Shown: positions 1 through 11,664 of the stretch, piece after piece
Position numbering within the stretch: the stretch's first letter is position 1
How the letters are laid out: each line of letters starts with the position of its first letter
From: Cladopsammia gracilis
Lineage: Eukaryota > Cnidaria > Anthozoa > Scleractinia > Dendrophylliidae
Reading direction: 5' to 3'
NCBI GenBank assembly: GCA_022457155.1
Contig: JAJGOT010000163.1
Coordinates: 1,291,001-1,355,000 of the forward strand
Length of the DNA stretch: 64,000 nt
Translations under genes and position numbers: made by a program
The notes under the pieces: generated by a model
Told to the model about the DNA's origin: nothing
Seen by the model: the letters and a program-made list of their open reading frames with translations, nothing else
Database searches by the model: none

Positions 1-265
1 GTGAGTTATAGAGATTTGAATTTACAAAATGCTAATTTGATGACGTCATTTTAGGATTTTGCCATTATTTCTACGTCAATTTACAATACGCAGTATACGG
101 CTTAAGGAAAATCAATTTGAGAAATACTAAAATATAAACTGTGGACACTCAATTGATTCGTAAAAAATATTCCTTGGAGGTAAAAACAAGTAGTTGTATA
201 ATAAATGAATCCTAAAATGACATCATCAAATTAGCATTTTGTAAATTCAAATCTCTATAACTCAC
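1..265. repeat. Inverted-repeat element (MITE-like) at the left edge
   Basis: The first ~57 bases, beginning GTGAGTTATAGAG, recur as the reverse complement at about 207-265 with one or two differences. The middle is AT-rich and non-coding. The left boundary may lie just outside the window, so no target-site duplication can be checked. It lies upstream of, or in the first intron of, the EGF-D8C gene. Confidence 0.7.
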
Positions 266-359
266 TAACACGACGTTAAAAACAAGAAATATTTAACTAT
301 TCAACTTTTCAACGTACATAGAGTCGATTAAGCAAAAAACAATTTTGGGGTTAGGTTCA

Positions 360-700
360 CTTTAAGTAATTCCTACTGAAAACGTTTTTAAGACTTCTTA
401 AAAAGGCATTAAAAGGTAGTGCTTTTAAAGACAGTCTTGATATGACTCAAACTTAGGGCGCATTTTTTGTTGTTGTTTACATGGATTGCTCACTCACCAA
501 AAATGTTCCAGGTACACATAGCCAAAGTAACGACTTCTTTCCTTATTTTCCGAGAGGGATACGTGTAATATTTAGAGGTAAACTGTTTTTGGAATGGACA
601 GAATATGTTCCAAAAACGTGCCTTTAGTCTGATATAATAAACAACAAATAGGAGATTTGCAATTGGTCAGTTTGTTAACTGAGTTGATGAGGTAAATGGC
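360..700 (+). other. Intron-1 sequence shared with the paralogue at 24-28 kb
   Basis: This stretch aligns by eye with 24160-24414 followed by 27939-28060: shared words include TTCCAGGTACACAT and CCTTAGTCTGATATAA. It is non-coding. It shows that the two loci are a segmental duplication and that the element at 24415-27938 was inserted in only one of them. No exon like the signal-peptide exon at 24075 is visible here, so exon 1 of this gene is probably left of the window. Confidence 0.65.
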
Positions 701-701
701 T

Positions 702-886
702 CTTATCGTAGATGAGTACGCCACGCCAACATATCAGCGGTTTCTCGCATTCTTGACCCTATAGTCTCGTTTTGATGTTTACGAGAACCTCTGACGACGA
801 TGAGCGTAAACATCAAAACGAGACTATAGGGTCAAGAAAGCGAGAAACCGCTGATATGTTGGCGTGGCGTACTCATCTACGATAAG
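702..886. repeat. Near-perfect palindromic element
   Basis: Arms 702-782 and 806-886 (81 nt each) are reverse complements with one mismatch seen, around a 23-nt spacer. The sequence is absent from the matching place in the paralogue near 28070. The arm identity suggests a young fold-back insertion. Confidence 0.85.
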
Positions 887-1043
887 GGCCATTGGCCACC
901 GTAAAAATATGCAAAAGCTGACGTTTCGAGCGCTATTTCTTTGTCAGAGCGGATTCGCTCTGATAAAGGACTGGAGCTCAAAACATCCGGGTCTTTTGGA
1001 ATTACGAAAGATAGCTCGTAGACTTTATGAAGGTTTTTCTTTT

Positions 1044-1415
1044 AGGGGTAGGGAATGGTACCTTCAAAATCGTGGGTCTCGGAAAATTTCGGTCCGGTCT
1101 CGAAATCTCGGCAGTTTTTGTCTTAAGTCTCAAAGTCTCGTTTGGCTAGTGCTTTTTCTGTCTCGAAGTCTCGGGTTTTTTTTCTCCTCGAGGTCTTGGA
1201 GTCTCGGATACTTTTGTCAAGCATTCTCATTCTTCATCCTTGTTTGTTGTTTGATAGGTGAATCGGATATTTTTGGCACTAAGTCTCGGGCTCGGTTTTT
1301 TCCCGCATTGGGTCTCGGGCTCGGATTTTATAATGTAGTTGCGGTCGCGGTCTCGGATTTTGAAACAAGGGTCTCGGCGTCTCGGCGAGTCTCGGATTTA
1401 CCATTCACCACCCCA
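1044..1415 (+). mobile_element. GTCTCGG-rich TIR element, copy 1
   Basis: It starts AGGGGTAGGGAATGGTA and ends with the reverse complement of a similar sequence. The interior is filled with imperfect GTCTCGG repeats. TTCTTTT flanks both ends (1037-1043 and 1416-1422). The paralogous locus near 29585 has an uninterrupted CTTTTCTTTTGGTAAAG, which serves as the empty site. The inverted second copy is at 14563-14922. The long frame across it is not coding. Confidence 0.8.
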
Positions 1416-1499
1416 TTCTTTTGGTAAAGCCGTTTTACAAGATTCAGTTTACTTTGTCATGGGGTAGGTGGTACACTATCCCACCAAAACAGCACAATT

Positions 1500-2210
1500 T
1501 CGCTTAGCTAAATATACAACTTGACACCAAATACAGTAGAAAACCCCGTGTAATAACCTACATTTTTTGAAGTCTGGCAAAATAGGTTCTTGTATTTTGG
1601 GGTAGTTACTGGCAATTTAGGCTTAGTAGGTTCTTAATTAGGTTCTTAATTTCTATGAAGGAGATATACAGTAGTTGTAGATTACCAGGAAAATAAATAA
1701 ACTTGGGTTTGGTTCTTAAATATACAGTAATAATTCACAACTGTATTATGATAAATAAGCCTAACAAAACTGATTACAGAATGTATATGTAGTCTTATCT
1801 CTACAACAAGAGTTGTATAATGAAAAAAAAAAAAATATTTTCTTGTAATATAAATTTGCAATCTCAAAGTCAAACTCCTTGGTTAAAATGTTCATCATAA
1901 TTTAACTGTCACCCACATATTAGAACCTGCCTGATCTTGCTTGGCTAAACAGGTTTTTATATTTTTGTGTACTAAAATGGCAAATTTCTGCCAGCAGGTT
2001 CTTAAACCACTAGGTTCTTACACGCGGGTTTTTACTGTATACAACTTAGTTGGATGAAAAGAGCAAAACAGAAGCAGTAGTTTGGAGATAAAGTGCAGAT
2101 TGCAAGGATTGAAGTGGATTACAGTTCTTGAAATTTGACTTCTTGACAGGCGGTCAAGAAATCAAACTTGCCATTCTTGTGATATTTTGACTTTTCTAGC
2201 CGTTATTTTG
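1500..2210. other. Non-coding stretch, nothing recognised
   Basis: AT-rich intronic sequence with a recurring GGTTCTTAA-type motif at about 1585-2030. No coding region, RNA gene or clear terminal repeat was seen. Confidence 0.5.
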
Positions 2211-2214
2211 TCTG

Positions 2215-2340
2215 TTTAGTTATATGACTAGCAGTAATCGGAGATTACAGAGACGCGTTCGAAGGAATTTCCGGCGGAAATGAGCCCCTGAAAAAAGCAA
2301 TAGGGGCGGCCATTTGGAAGACCGGACACCAAAAATTTTA
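2215..2340 (+). repeat. Dispersed repeat, sibling of 53990-54080 (minus)
   Basis: The segment around CGTTCGAAGGAATTTCC and GGGGCGGCCATTTGGAAGAC recurs as the reverse complement near 53990-54080 in a NAF1 intron. The ends could not be defined. Confidence 0.55.
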
Positions 2341-2761
2341 CTGCATGCAAGGCACAGGGAAACCAACACGAAATTAGAATTCCGTTCTTCGAACGCGAAA
2401 ACACGACATTTCATTTCAACTGTGTCCCTTCAGAGGGACACTGTCACGAGGGCGCATGCGCCAGTTTTTGGAATCGACACTCGAAATGTTCAGCCTGAAT
2501 TTTTCAAGTTGAAGTGTCAATTTCAAAATGGCGTCGGCTAGTGGCGGCGGTCACGGTAGAAAACGAATAAACTCGGGACTGAAAAGGATATTTGAAAAAT
2601 ATCGGAACGGCAAAGGATACTTGAAGGTTATTTGAAGTGAGCCTAGTCCTCGTATGCGAAACCGTGATAGTGTCCTTTTAAGAGTGCAGAGTAAATAGAA
2701 CTTGTGGATAATAAGGATGTGATAGGTACATCTAAGTGAAATTTTGTTTTGAATTGCGAAG

Positions 2762-5700
2762 GATTGCCCAAATTGCCGTATTCTTCCAAATGAAGATGAT
2801 CCAGTCAAGAGATCCAGTAAAGCAGGTTTTTGTGAGGCGATCCGGGAAGTACTTGAAACACATTGCGGAGGTATGTACCTTACAGGGGTGTCCACCTTAC
2901 AGGGGTGCGCGTCTTACAGGGGTGTCCATCTTACAGGGGTGTCTGCCTTACAGGGGTTCCCGCCTTACTGGGGTGTCCATCTTACAGGGATGTCTGCCTT
3001 ACAGGGGCGTCCGCTTTACAGGGGTGTCCACCTTGCAGGGGTGTCCGCCTTACAGGGGTGTCCGCCTTACAGGGCTGTCTGCCTTACAGGGGTGTCCGCC
3101 TTACAGGGGTGTCCGCCTTACAGGGGTGTCTGCCTTACAGGGGTGTCTGCCTTACAGGGGTGTCCGCCTTACAGGGGTGTCTGCCTTACAGGGGTGTCCG
3201 CCTTACAGGGGTGTCTGCCTTACAGGGGTGTCTGCCTTACAGGGGTGTCCACCTTACAGGGGTGTCTGCCTTACAGGGGTGTCCGCCTTACAGAGGTTCC
3301 CACCTTACAGGGATGTCTGCCTTACAGGGGCGTCCGCCTTACAGGGGTGTCCGCCTTACAGGGGTGTCCGCCTTACAGGGGTGTCTGCCTTACAGGGGTG
3401 TCTGCCTTACAGAGATGTCCACCTTACAGGGGTATCTGCCTAACAGGGACGTTCGCCTTATGGGGGTTTCCGCCTTACAGGGGTGTCCATCTTACAGGGG
3501 TGTCTGCCTTACAGGGGTGTCCATCTTACAGGGGTGTCTGCCTTACAGGGGTGTCCACCTTACAGGGGTGTCCATCTTACAGGGGTGTCCGCCTTACAGG
3601 GGTGTCCATCTTACAGGGGTGTCTGCCTTACAGGGGCGTCCGCCTTACAGGGTTGTCTGCCTTACAGGGGTGTCCGCCTTACAGGGCTGTCCGCCCTACA
3701 GAGGTGCCCACCTTATAGGGGTGTCCGCCTTACAGGGGTGTCTGCCTTACAGGGGTGTCCGCCTTACAGGGGTGTCCGCCTTACAGAGGTTCCCACCTTA
3801 CATGGGTGTCTGCCTTACAGGGGTACCCGCCTTGCAGGGATGCTCACAATTTAAAAACATCCGTATTTAAAAAAGCAGGCCAAGTAATAAAAGAACAAGC
3901 AATCATAAAATTTAATTGATAAACCGATTATGTCGGAATGTTCTTAATGTTGCTTGGGAAACAAAACACAAAAACAGGGCTATGAATATATAATAAATGA
4001 ATCCAATTGCTCTTCTTTTAGTTAATTTGTTTCCAGCCCTTGATTCGCTTTCCTTGTGATATTATTTGAAACTTACCTGTTTTTAGAAATAGACGAATGT
4101 TCCAGCTCACCCTGTAAGAACAATGGGGTGTGCAAGGATCTTGTTGGCGGATTCAAATGTAGCTGCCCTGTTGGGTATGAGGGACCTCGCTGTGAAAAAG
4201 GTCAGTAAACTATATTAGGAGCTCCTGACTACAATGAAGATGTTATGGCGTCCCCCTAGAGACTTCCCAAAACACCTACTCTAACTGTCATGAATCATGA
4301 ATAATACCCAATTTTCTTGTCTTGCAAATTCGGCTACCGAAATTTACCAATTTTGTCACTTTTTCTGTAATGTTTTGTACCTTAGCTTAATGGTGCCATG
4401 CAGTTCCTTCTGCGCATGGCATGCCTGCCATGCCATGCCATGCTATGCCATGCCATGCCATGCCATGCCATGCCATGCCATGTCATGTCATGCCATACCA
4501 TGCCATGCCATGCCATGCCATGCCATGCCATGCCATGCCATGTCATGAGACTCACACGATGGAATGTCGATTTAACTGCCCTATCTTTAAATGCTTCAGC
4601 ACCACTTCTTTTGAACTATCGACAGTGGAATAGAAGCTTACTTTCGCAAACTTTCCCATCCATAATGGAGGACATTAAGCTTCTGATAAAACTTGAAATT
4701 TGAGTAATGCATGTGAGTAGTCACAGAATGTAACGTATCGTCAAAATCAAAAGCAAAAATGTAAACAAAGTCCAAGTATGCGCACTAGGGACTGCACATT
4801 CCTCGGCCAAGCTTTGGTCAGTGATCATGAAAAACGTAAACTCTTATTTTGTCTTCTCTTTTGTAAAACCAACAACCTCAGGAGTAGCAATAAATGCATG
4901 TAACTGGAGAAAAATGCATGTAACTGGAAAAAACGTAATTTCCAGTCGGTAATTTTTGGTGGCGTGTACAGTTGTGACTGATCATTTGTTGGTAAAATCA
5001 AGTAGTATTGTGTTCTTTACGAGAAGTATAATTAACCACAAAATTACGGTTTACTAAGTCTACACTTCAGTACCTTATAGCACTGCAGTTAAGCGCGACT
5101 CATTATATGCCTTATTATATGAATTTATTTATGACCAGGCATCACCCGCGACCTTATTTTGTAAGGTTTAAAAGTAACTGATCAGTTAAGTTAAAATATA
5201 GCCAAGAGGACTGCTTCTTTGTTTTGTTCTGAACAAGAACGACTTTGCATATGACGTCACCTGTCCAATAAAAAATCTCTTTCACAGGGGCGAATCTAGG
5301 GGGGAGGGGGTGCAGGGGGTGCGCACCCTCCGCCCCTGAGATGACCTGCATCTTTCTAATATAACTGGTATTCTGCAAAGAAAAGAAAAAAAAACGTGGT
5401 TACGTCATTCCTTAGAAGTGCACCCCTCCTAAGAAAAATCCTGGATCCGCCCCTGCTTTCAGTTTCAGTTTCCTAAATTTTCTAATCAATTTCTCATTCC
5501 CCATTCCTGTTTTTAAGAATTGAACATTACGTTTTTGTGAAATCAGATAAAATAACATATTAAGAAGCATTTTTATCACTTTAAAGATATCGATGAGTGC
5601 GCCCAAGGATCTCGTGACTGCCTCCCAAAACTTGCGACTTGTATTAATACCGCTGGGTCTTACAAGTGTGTTTGTAACCATGGATATGTGGGAGACGGGA

Positions 5701-7046
5701 AGAAAAGCTGTCATCCAGAAGGCAAGGATATTTTAGTGAATTTAATGCTAGTTTAATATAAGCACTAAAAATAAGTAAAATAAGAAAAAAAAAAAGCACT
5801 CGAACACCTACCCCGCGGCCTGGCCAGTACCTTACGCATGCGCACAGCCATATCACCCTGGCAGTGGCAGCCATGGACAGCTGTTTCGTCCTGGTTAGGA
5901 CTCATCAGTATGGCATAGCCAGGCAGGGTCTCACATAAGATCATCGAACCCGCCACTTTATTGCCAAGGCGGATGCAAACAGCATCCGTTTAAGCGCCAG
6001 CTCCACACAACACATGTTGTAGCTGTTGGCTAAGGAGATATTTTAAAAAAAATACCAACGCCAAGGCAATTAATTTTGTTGAATTATTACTCTGTTAAAT
6101 TTCCCTCTAACATGTACAATTGAGAACAACTTCGAAGTGTTGCACTATTAACAGAAAGAAGTAACATGCTCCAGTTTATTTTTAAACAAACAAGGGTCAG
6201 ATTGGATTCTTTACCTTATTATGCCGTTCGATTTAAAGTATTTCTTTCTGTTGTTTGAATGCCCAGCTTATATCACCATGCTTTCACTAACCCTAGCCAA
6301 TCCCAGCCTTCCCCTTACCATCACTACCACCGTCACTATAATTTGTTTAGTCAAAGCGGAAGTATCATAGAAAGGAGGAATTTTACCATCAGGAGAAGAA
6401 AACGCTGCAGTTATAAATTTGATGACAATGTGTTTAGAATGTGAAAACTTTAATTAGAGAATAGTCACATTTTAAAAATGATAACGATTTACAGAATTCC
6501 TACCGCTCGTAGATAACAATGTATACCACTGAATTGAGGCAAGCGGCATGAAATTCCTTCCATGCAACCTCGAGCTCTGTCCAGTGCTAACAGACCAAAC
6601 ACAAATCACTAGAGGTCACCAAATATCACATGACCAGGTTGTCTTTCTAACTCGCTGACTCGATTGAATTATTTTTTCTGTGTTAACCAGAATGCCAAAT
6701 TTACCAAAGCCTCAGTAATGCAGACAGAAAGGTGACGTACGGAATAGGAAGTAATACATGTGACAGTGGACTTGGTCCTGGATGGTTCAGGTTTGAAGGT
6801 TCAGCAGGTACAAGAATGCCTTCTTCCTGCCCACCAAGATCAAGGTGTGGTGCTTATGGACCCGGTTGGATGAATGGTAAACACCCCACAGTGGACGATG
6901 GTAAGGTCAGCAGGAAGGTATGTTTTAACTGGAAGAGCTGCTGTAGATTTTCCACTAACGTCCAAGTAAGGAACTGCGGTTCCTACTATGTGTACTACCT
7001 TAGTGGTACACCTACTTGTAATCTACGCTACTGTGGTAGTGACTAA
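2762..7046 (+). CDS. Secreted EGF-EGF-D8C protein (uromodulin/OIT3-like), last four exons
   Basis: The exons are 2762-2870, 4087-4200, 5587-5721 and 6691-7046 (stop TAA). Reading phases chain as 0-1, 1-1, 1-1, 1-stop and give 237 residues. Exon 1 is short and rich in Cys and charge ([16 protein letters not shown]). Exons 2 and 3 each encode one six-cysteine EGF domain starting IDEC, typical of calcium-binding EGF repeats; the second reads [10 protein letters not shown]. The last exon is a D8C domain: [16 protein letters not shown], then [22 protein letters not shown] and [20 protein letters not shown]8C is known from uromodulin, GP2 and OIT3. Intron 3 starts with a GC donor (AAG|GCAAGG). The signal-peptide exon is not in the window; the paralogue at 24075 shows what it probably looks like. 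The EGF and D8C assignments are firm. The ligand or function is unknown. Confidence 0.88.
2880..3845 (+). repeat. 17-bp minisatellite, about 56 copies
   Basis: The unit is GGGGTGTCCGCCTTACA, with C/T and A/G variants. The array lies in the intron after exon 2762-2870 and starts within about ten bases of its splice donor. As 17 is not a multiple of three and the unit has no stop codon, all three forward frames stay open for hundreds of codons. These frames repeat the same peptide in permuted form and are not genes. Confidence 0.95.
4425..4546. repeat. (CCATG)n pentanucleotide array
   Basis: About 24 copies of CCATG with a few T and A variants, in the intron between the two EGF exons. The open frames across it are low complexity. 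Confidence 0.95.
4700..5280. other. Intron, nothing recognised
   Basis: AT-rich sequence with a short local duplication of AAATGCATGTAACTGGA near 4890-4930. No gene or element ends were seen. Confidence 0.5.
5286..5454. mobile_element. MITE with CAGGGGCGGATCC-type ends
   Basis: The left end is CAGGGGCGAATCTAGG; the right end is the reverse complement of CAGGGGCGGATCCAGG. CTTTCA lies on both flanks. CAGGGGCGGATCCAGG-type termini are typical of hAT-like MITEs in animals; the superfamily call is inference. Confidence 0.65.
5868..5945 (+). repeat. Dispersed repeat containing GGACAGCTGTTTCG
   Basis: CATGGACAGCTGTTTCGTCC followed by GGACTCATCAGTATGG recurs near 36358-36410, with shorter matches near 20728 and 37645. 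Copies are fragmentary and ends are undefined; probably a short interspersed element. Confidence 0.5.
5960..6690. other. Intron before the D8C exon, nothing recognised
   Basis: No feature was supported apart from the 3' splice site TGTGTTAACCAG at 6679-6690. A CCATCACTACCACC-like stretch near 6310 is simple sequence. Confidence 0.45.
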
Positions 7047-7049
7047 ACA

Positions 7050-8250
7050 CAAGTACAATACAGCTAAGCACGGTACACAAAAATCCATTTAAAATTGTTC
7101 AATTTAAAATAAGTTCCATAAATTGTTCCATTTAAAATAAGGAAGCAAAGACGGCAAGCGACATTGGTGACTGTAATTTGCTCTCTACCTTAGTACTTAA
7201 AACCTTCAAAATCTCCCCCACTAAACGTGGAGCTCCCCAACCAACGTGGAGTCCCCCGGGGGGGATACCTCTGGCATTTGACTACTTTTCGTGCCTGGGG
7301 AGTAGAGAATTTCACGCAGGGAATTTTCAACTTTCCTGGGTGGGGTTGGGAATTTGAACCGAAAGTGTCAAGTTAAAAAAAATTTCAGCGGAACTGACAC
7401 GTGGTCACCGTTTTTTTTTTCATATGGATGAGTTTAGGGCGAAAGATTTTGGTTTCGTGAGTGAATGGCTCAACAAAAAGGGCTTTCTAAAGCTCGTTAT
7501 TACTTTTAAAGGTATGCATTAAAACTAGAGAGTATTAAATTGACAGATAGTTTGTAGATTTTATAGCTTGAAGAAGTGAATCAATTGCCGGTCAACGCGT
7601 TGAAAGTGAAGGTCGCTGATCTCGCCTGTTTCATAAAGTTGTTGCTGTCGGCAGAGCATGAAATTGAAGTCTCGTGTTGATCGGCGCACAATAAGTACGA
7701 CGTACATTAGTCGAACAACAATTCTATTTGTTTTAATCGTGCCAATTAAAAAAATTTTCCTTTGTGATTGGCTATATGCGCCCACAGTTGTGTATCCAAT
7801 TACAGCTGTCGGATTACATTTTTGGACTGATTTGATAGATGTAATTAGACACCAACGCTCCGCAAACGTCAATCACATGCACTTCAATGTTTTCTTTTTG
7901 CTGATCCTCCACGCCGTATCAAAACTGACAAAAATTTTGTGTTACAAGAAAAACGTTTGATCTCGAGCTTCATAATCGTTTGAAGGCAATTTCAAAAACC
8001 CATAATCAAAAGCAAAATGGTTAAGAGTGAGAAAAACTTATTCACTTAATCCAGAAATCAGGCAAAAAGCAAGTCGATTTATAACAACTTCTTGTTCTAC
8101 ACTCTGTTGTTTTTATGCTAAATAAAAGTTGAGTGAAGAACAGGGGAGTCAGTGGGTTAAACAGTGATATTAAAAGTCCGATAAATTTAAGGGTGCCATG
8201 TTTTCACTCAGCTCACTATCAGATAACCGGGACGTGACCCCTTGCTTTAT
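7050..8250. other. 3' flank of the EGF-D8C gene
   Basis: There is a local duplication of TTGTTCCATTTAAAATAAG at 7095-7145. No canonical AATAAA was seen near the stop. The rest is AT-rich with a G/C-run patch at 7240-7350. No coding region was supported. Confidence 0.4.
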
Positions 8251-8256
8251 GAGCGG

Positions 8257-8629
8257 TATACACACTTACGACGTAAGCATGAAAGCGAGGCCTAAGGGCC
8301 ACCAAACTTACCGCAAACTTCAAAAAAGTAAATATGGCGGCGGAAACAATAGCGATTTGTGATTTAGAGATTAAGATATTCCTGGAGCAGTTATAGTAAT
8401 GAAAGTCAGTTGAAAAGTGGACGGTGGAGAAACTAACTTTCGGTAAGGATCCTTCGGAAATGCATGAAACGTCAAGTCTTTCCTATCATCGGAACGATTA
8501 TAACAAAGCGCAGCGTCACAGCATTTGAGAGAGTTTTTTTTTATCGTAGTTATAGGCTGCGCTTCTGTCATTTTAATGGCGATGTGGCCCTTAGGCCTCG
8601 CTTTCATGCTTATGTCGTAAGTGTGTATA
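8257..8629. mobile_element. MITE with ~43-bp terminal inverted repeats
   Basis: The left arm TATACACACTTACGAC followed by AAGCATGAAAGCGAGGCC is matched by the reverse complement at the right end, with one or two differences. The interior has no long plausible ORF. Confidence 0.85.
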
Positions 8630-8971
8630 GTGTTACAAAACTTCGATTAATAAAGGTTTAAAATAACGACGATGTCTGAGGAATGCGGGGAAGGGGTGGG
8701 GAGATGAGGAGAGTGAATCTTTAGATTGTTCACCAGTCCCTCGCACTGGCCCTTTACTCGTCCTCATTATTCCTTTTTTTCCCAAAAGAGTTGTCTGCGC
8801 TGAAGGCTAGGTTCTTCAAAGAATTAATGGATAACTCCATTAAGTTGTTCCAAATTCATAACCAGACAATCATGCATTAAATGAGATATACGTAATCAGA
8901 CAGATAGATATTTGTCCACTTTGATAATGTTGTCCGCTTTTTATTAATCGCGGGGTCTAGAACTGCCTTAA

Positions 8972-9557
8972 CCCTATTCGGCCTGGGCTTTTTTGGAGTT
9001 TCTGAGCCCTGGGGGGGGGGCACATTGTGCCCCCCCCCTTCGTAACTTCAAGAACATTATGGCTATGACAATGAAACCTAGAGGGTACATAGTACGTCCA
9101 AAACTGTCTCCTTTGCGGTCCGCACAATGGAACGATGACGTCATATGACGTAGTTATTAGGTCATTAGTTATGCGGCCGCCATCTTGGATCCGCCGTCTT
9201 GGATTTCTGAATTTTTTAAAAACCTCTTAAAAACCGTCCAAATTCACCCAAAATTGATGAAAACCAATAAATAAACGCTAAATGACATAAAAATACAAAA
9301 GTTATACCAATAGACATTGTTTTTCTTCATTCAAAGGTATAAATATGCAAATTTCAAAAAACATGGCTGTGAAAATCCTGTTGCCATGGAAATATTAAGT
9401 CACGTGATCAAAAAATTGTCATATAAGATTGTTGCCAGATAAATTTTAGGAAAAGTCCAAAGTTTGATGGCGTTTGAATACATATTAAGGAAGTTATGAA
9501 TGTTGAAAGTTAGCGCGGGCACTTTGTGCCCCCCCCCCCCCCCCAGGCCGAATAGGG
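8972..9557. mobile_element. Harbinger-like MITE (TAA target site)
   Basis: The ends are CCCTATTCGGCCTGG and its exact reverse complement. TAA flanks both sides, the 3-bp target duplication expected of PIF/Harbinger elements. G/C homopolymer runs sit just inside each end, and the non-coding interior includes GCGGCCGCCATCTTGGAT. The superfamily is inferred from the target site only. Confidence 0.7.
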
Positions 9558-9559
9558 TA

Positions 9560-10930
9560 AAAATAAGCTTTTTGTTTATTTTCAGTGATAGTGTCAATAC
9601 GGGATTGAAGTATTTCAATTCATTGAGTATTTACTGATTGAAGTAGCACTAGTTTTAATTAGTCAATGAAAATGTTTTTGTTAAATTATAACTGTACTAC
9701 ATTTATCCAGTTTTAGTCTTCAAAGAGGATTGGTCAAGCTATTTGAGGTGACAAAAATTGCTGCGTCGTGTACATAAAAGACTACTTTCTAATGTGATAT
9801 CGGTTGAGCCCGGGAAGGCAATAAATCAATACCACAGGTTACCACGCTCTATAAAAATAGTGGTCTGTGCTTTTCTTTATTACTCATTAATGAGTCAAAC
9901 CATCAGTTGAATAAACGCTGTCGCAATCCTCAGTTTGGCAAGTCAATCACAGTAAAACAAAATAGTCGAGAGTTTATTTCATTCTATCATTCAATTTAGC
10001 CCGAGACACCTCCTTCAAAGATATTGTTTGATCAGATACAACTATTTCTAAGCACAGACTACCATTCAGACGAAAATGGTAACCCTGTGGTTAAGTCTAT
10101 CACAGTCCGTTTAAAAGACCATTTAGTACGAGACAAAGATGTCTGCAATATGTTAGCTTGACCAGTTACTCGGTTAAAATGTAAATATTGTTTATTCCTT
10201 ACCAGTGAAGTATGTTACCGGTAGCTAGCAATTTAAAATCACATGTGACAAAAAATACAAACAAAAAAATAATAAATGTAGAACAGAAGAAAAAACTATA
10301 AAACTAAGAGCTTAACTGTAGTATCAAATTGTAAATGTTATATGCCATAATATGTATTTGCAAAGTTTGCTTTAAATGAACTGAGTACATTTAGAATTAC
10401 CTCTTGAACACTACAAAGACTACATTAGTTGTGATTTCTCGACATATAAATGAATTGAGAACTTTTATGTTGAGATTGAAATTCAATATCTTTATAGTTT
10501 GAGCAATGGGTGTTCTAACTCGGAAAAGGTCTACGTTTTGTCGTGTAGTTATGAAACATCAACTCATAGCTGAAGTCTTGTGACCTGTCAGCTGGTATCA
10601 TCATCATCGTCTCTATCATAATCATCATTATCGTCATAAGATTATCTTCTGTCCTTAACCCGTCTCTTATGTGCCATATATAGGGCGCGGATCTAATTGA
10701 CAGCTGAGAAACTAGCATCATTTTTGCTCAGAACATAATTAAGAAGAGTTGAACACCCATTCAGATAGTGTTGCTACTATTGATGTATACCTTGCAGTGT
10801 AATTTAACTTTACTTTTTGGTAGTGTGCTATCAATAAACTTGCTGATGCTGTTAACCGAACTTGTTATTGTTCTTTATTGGCGTGACATAACAAACGAAG
10901 GAATAACAGCGAACATAACTCAGTGAACAC
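9560..10930. other. AT-rich spacer, nothing recognised
   Basis: No coding region was supported. A short ATC/CAT-rich patch at 10596-10640 is low complexity. Confidence 0.5.
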
Positions 10931-11439
10931 AAACGCAAATTTCGTGAGGTTATTGATCGAACAAATACAAATTCACATGTTACGGGGATTCATAACGTAA
11001 AAGATTACAGTGCGACGTGCCTCAAGTTACCATGGGCACCCAACAAACTTCGTTACAAGTTTCCACGATATCACCTGCTTATTCTTGTAATCATTTTCGT
11101 AACCGCGGATACGGTGTAAAGCAATGAGTAAGGCGGTGAATAAATCTTCGTATTTTGTAACTAACTGTTGGCCCTCTCTTCTCGCAGAGCTAGTCGAGCG
11201 AACGAAATGCGCAAGTACACGCGACACGCAACACGCAGCGGAGAGGAGAAGAGATTGACAAAGGTAGATGGCGCGTGTTCTCGCGTGTTTTGCTCAAAAT
11301 TGGCTTCAGTTTACTCTCTTGAGATAAACACGAAGCGACAAGATTACATTCCAAAGTATGTTGGGTGCTAACGGTAAGGTGCATCGCACTGTAAGTATCA
11401 GTGTAATTGTATTCAAATATGTTTTTCAATGAGTCTCTA

Positions 11440-11486
11440 GTGGCGGGGGGAGGGGGGGAGGGGGGGGGGGGGGGGGAGGCAGGGGG
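11440..11486 (+). repeat. Poly-G tract
   Basis: A G-rich run with a few A interruptions. Low complexity. Confidence 0.9.
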
Positions 11487-11664
11487 GTGTCATGTCATCT
11501 CATTCATGACCTATGACGTAACCGACTTGAAAAGGTTTCCAAATTCACCCGGAACTAATGCTATTTTTTCAGTCCGAGTACGAATTTGACCTGAACTGGT
11601 AATTGTATACAACTTTACAATATTGTGTCGGTGTCAAACCAACTCAAATCATGTCTTACTCTAT

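Noticed and set aside
340..420. Signal-peptide exon of the EGF-D8C gene
   Set aside because: The intron sequence aligns with the paralogue here, but nothing like MDTKIALIFMLL precedes it; the exon must be outside the window or lost.
864..1427. 187-codon plus-strand ORF
   Set aside because: It covers a palindrome arm and the GTCTCGG-rich mobile element, both of which are insertions absent from the paralogous locus.
2880..3845. CRISPR-like array
   Set aside because: No spacers: the units are contiguous, and the genome is eukaryotic.
2736..3870. Three overlapping long plus-strand ORFs (235-335 codons)
   Set aside because: They are the same 17-bp repeat read in three frames. Only 2762-2870 before the array is an exon, and it uses another frame.
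4297..4703. Cys/His/Met-rich ORFs resembling a metal-binding peptide
   Set aside because: They translate the CCATG pentanucleotide array.
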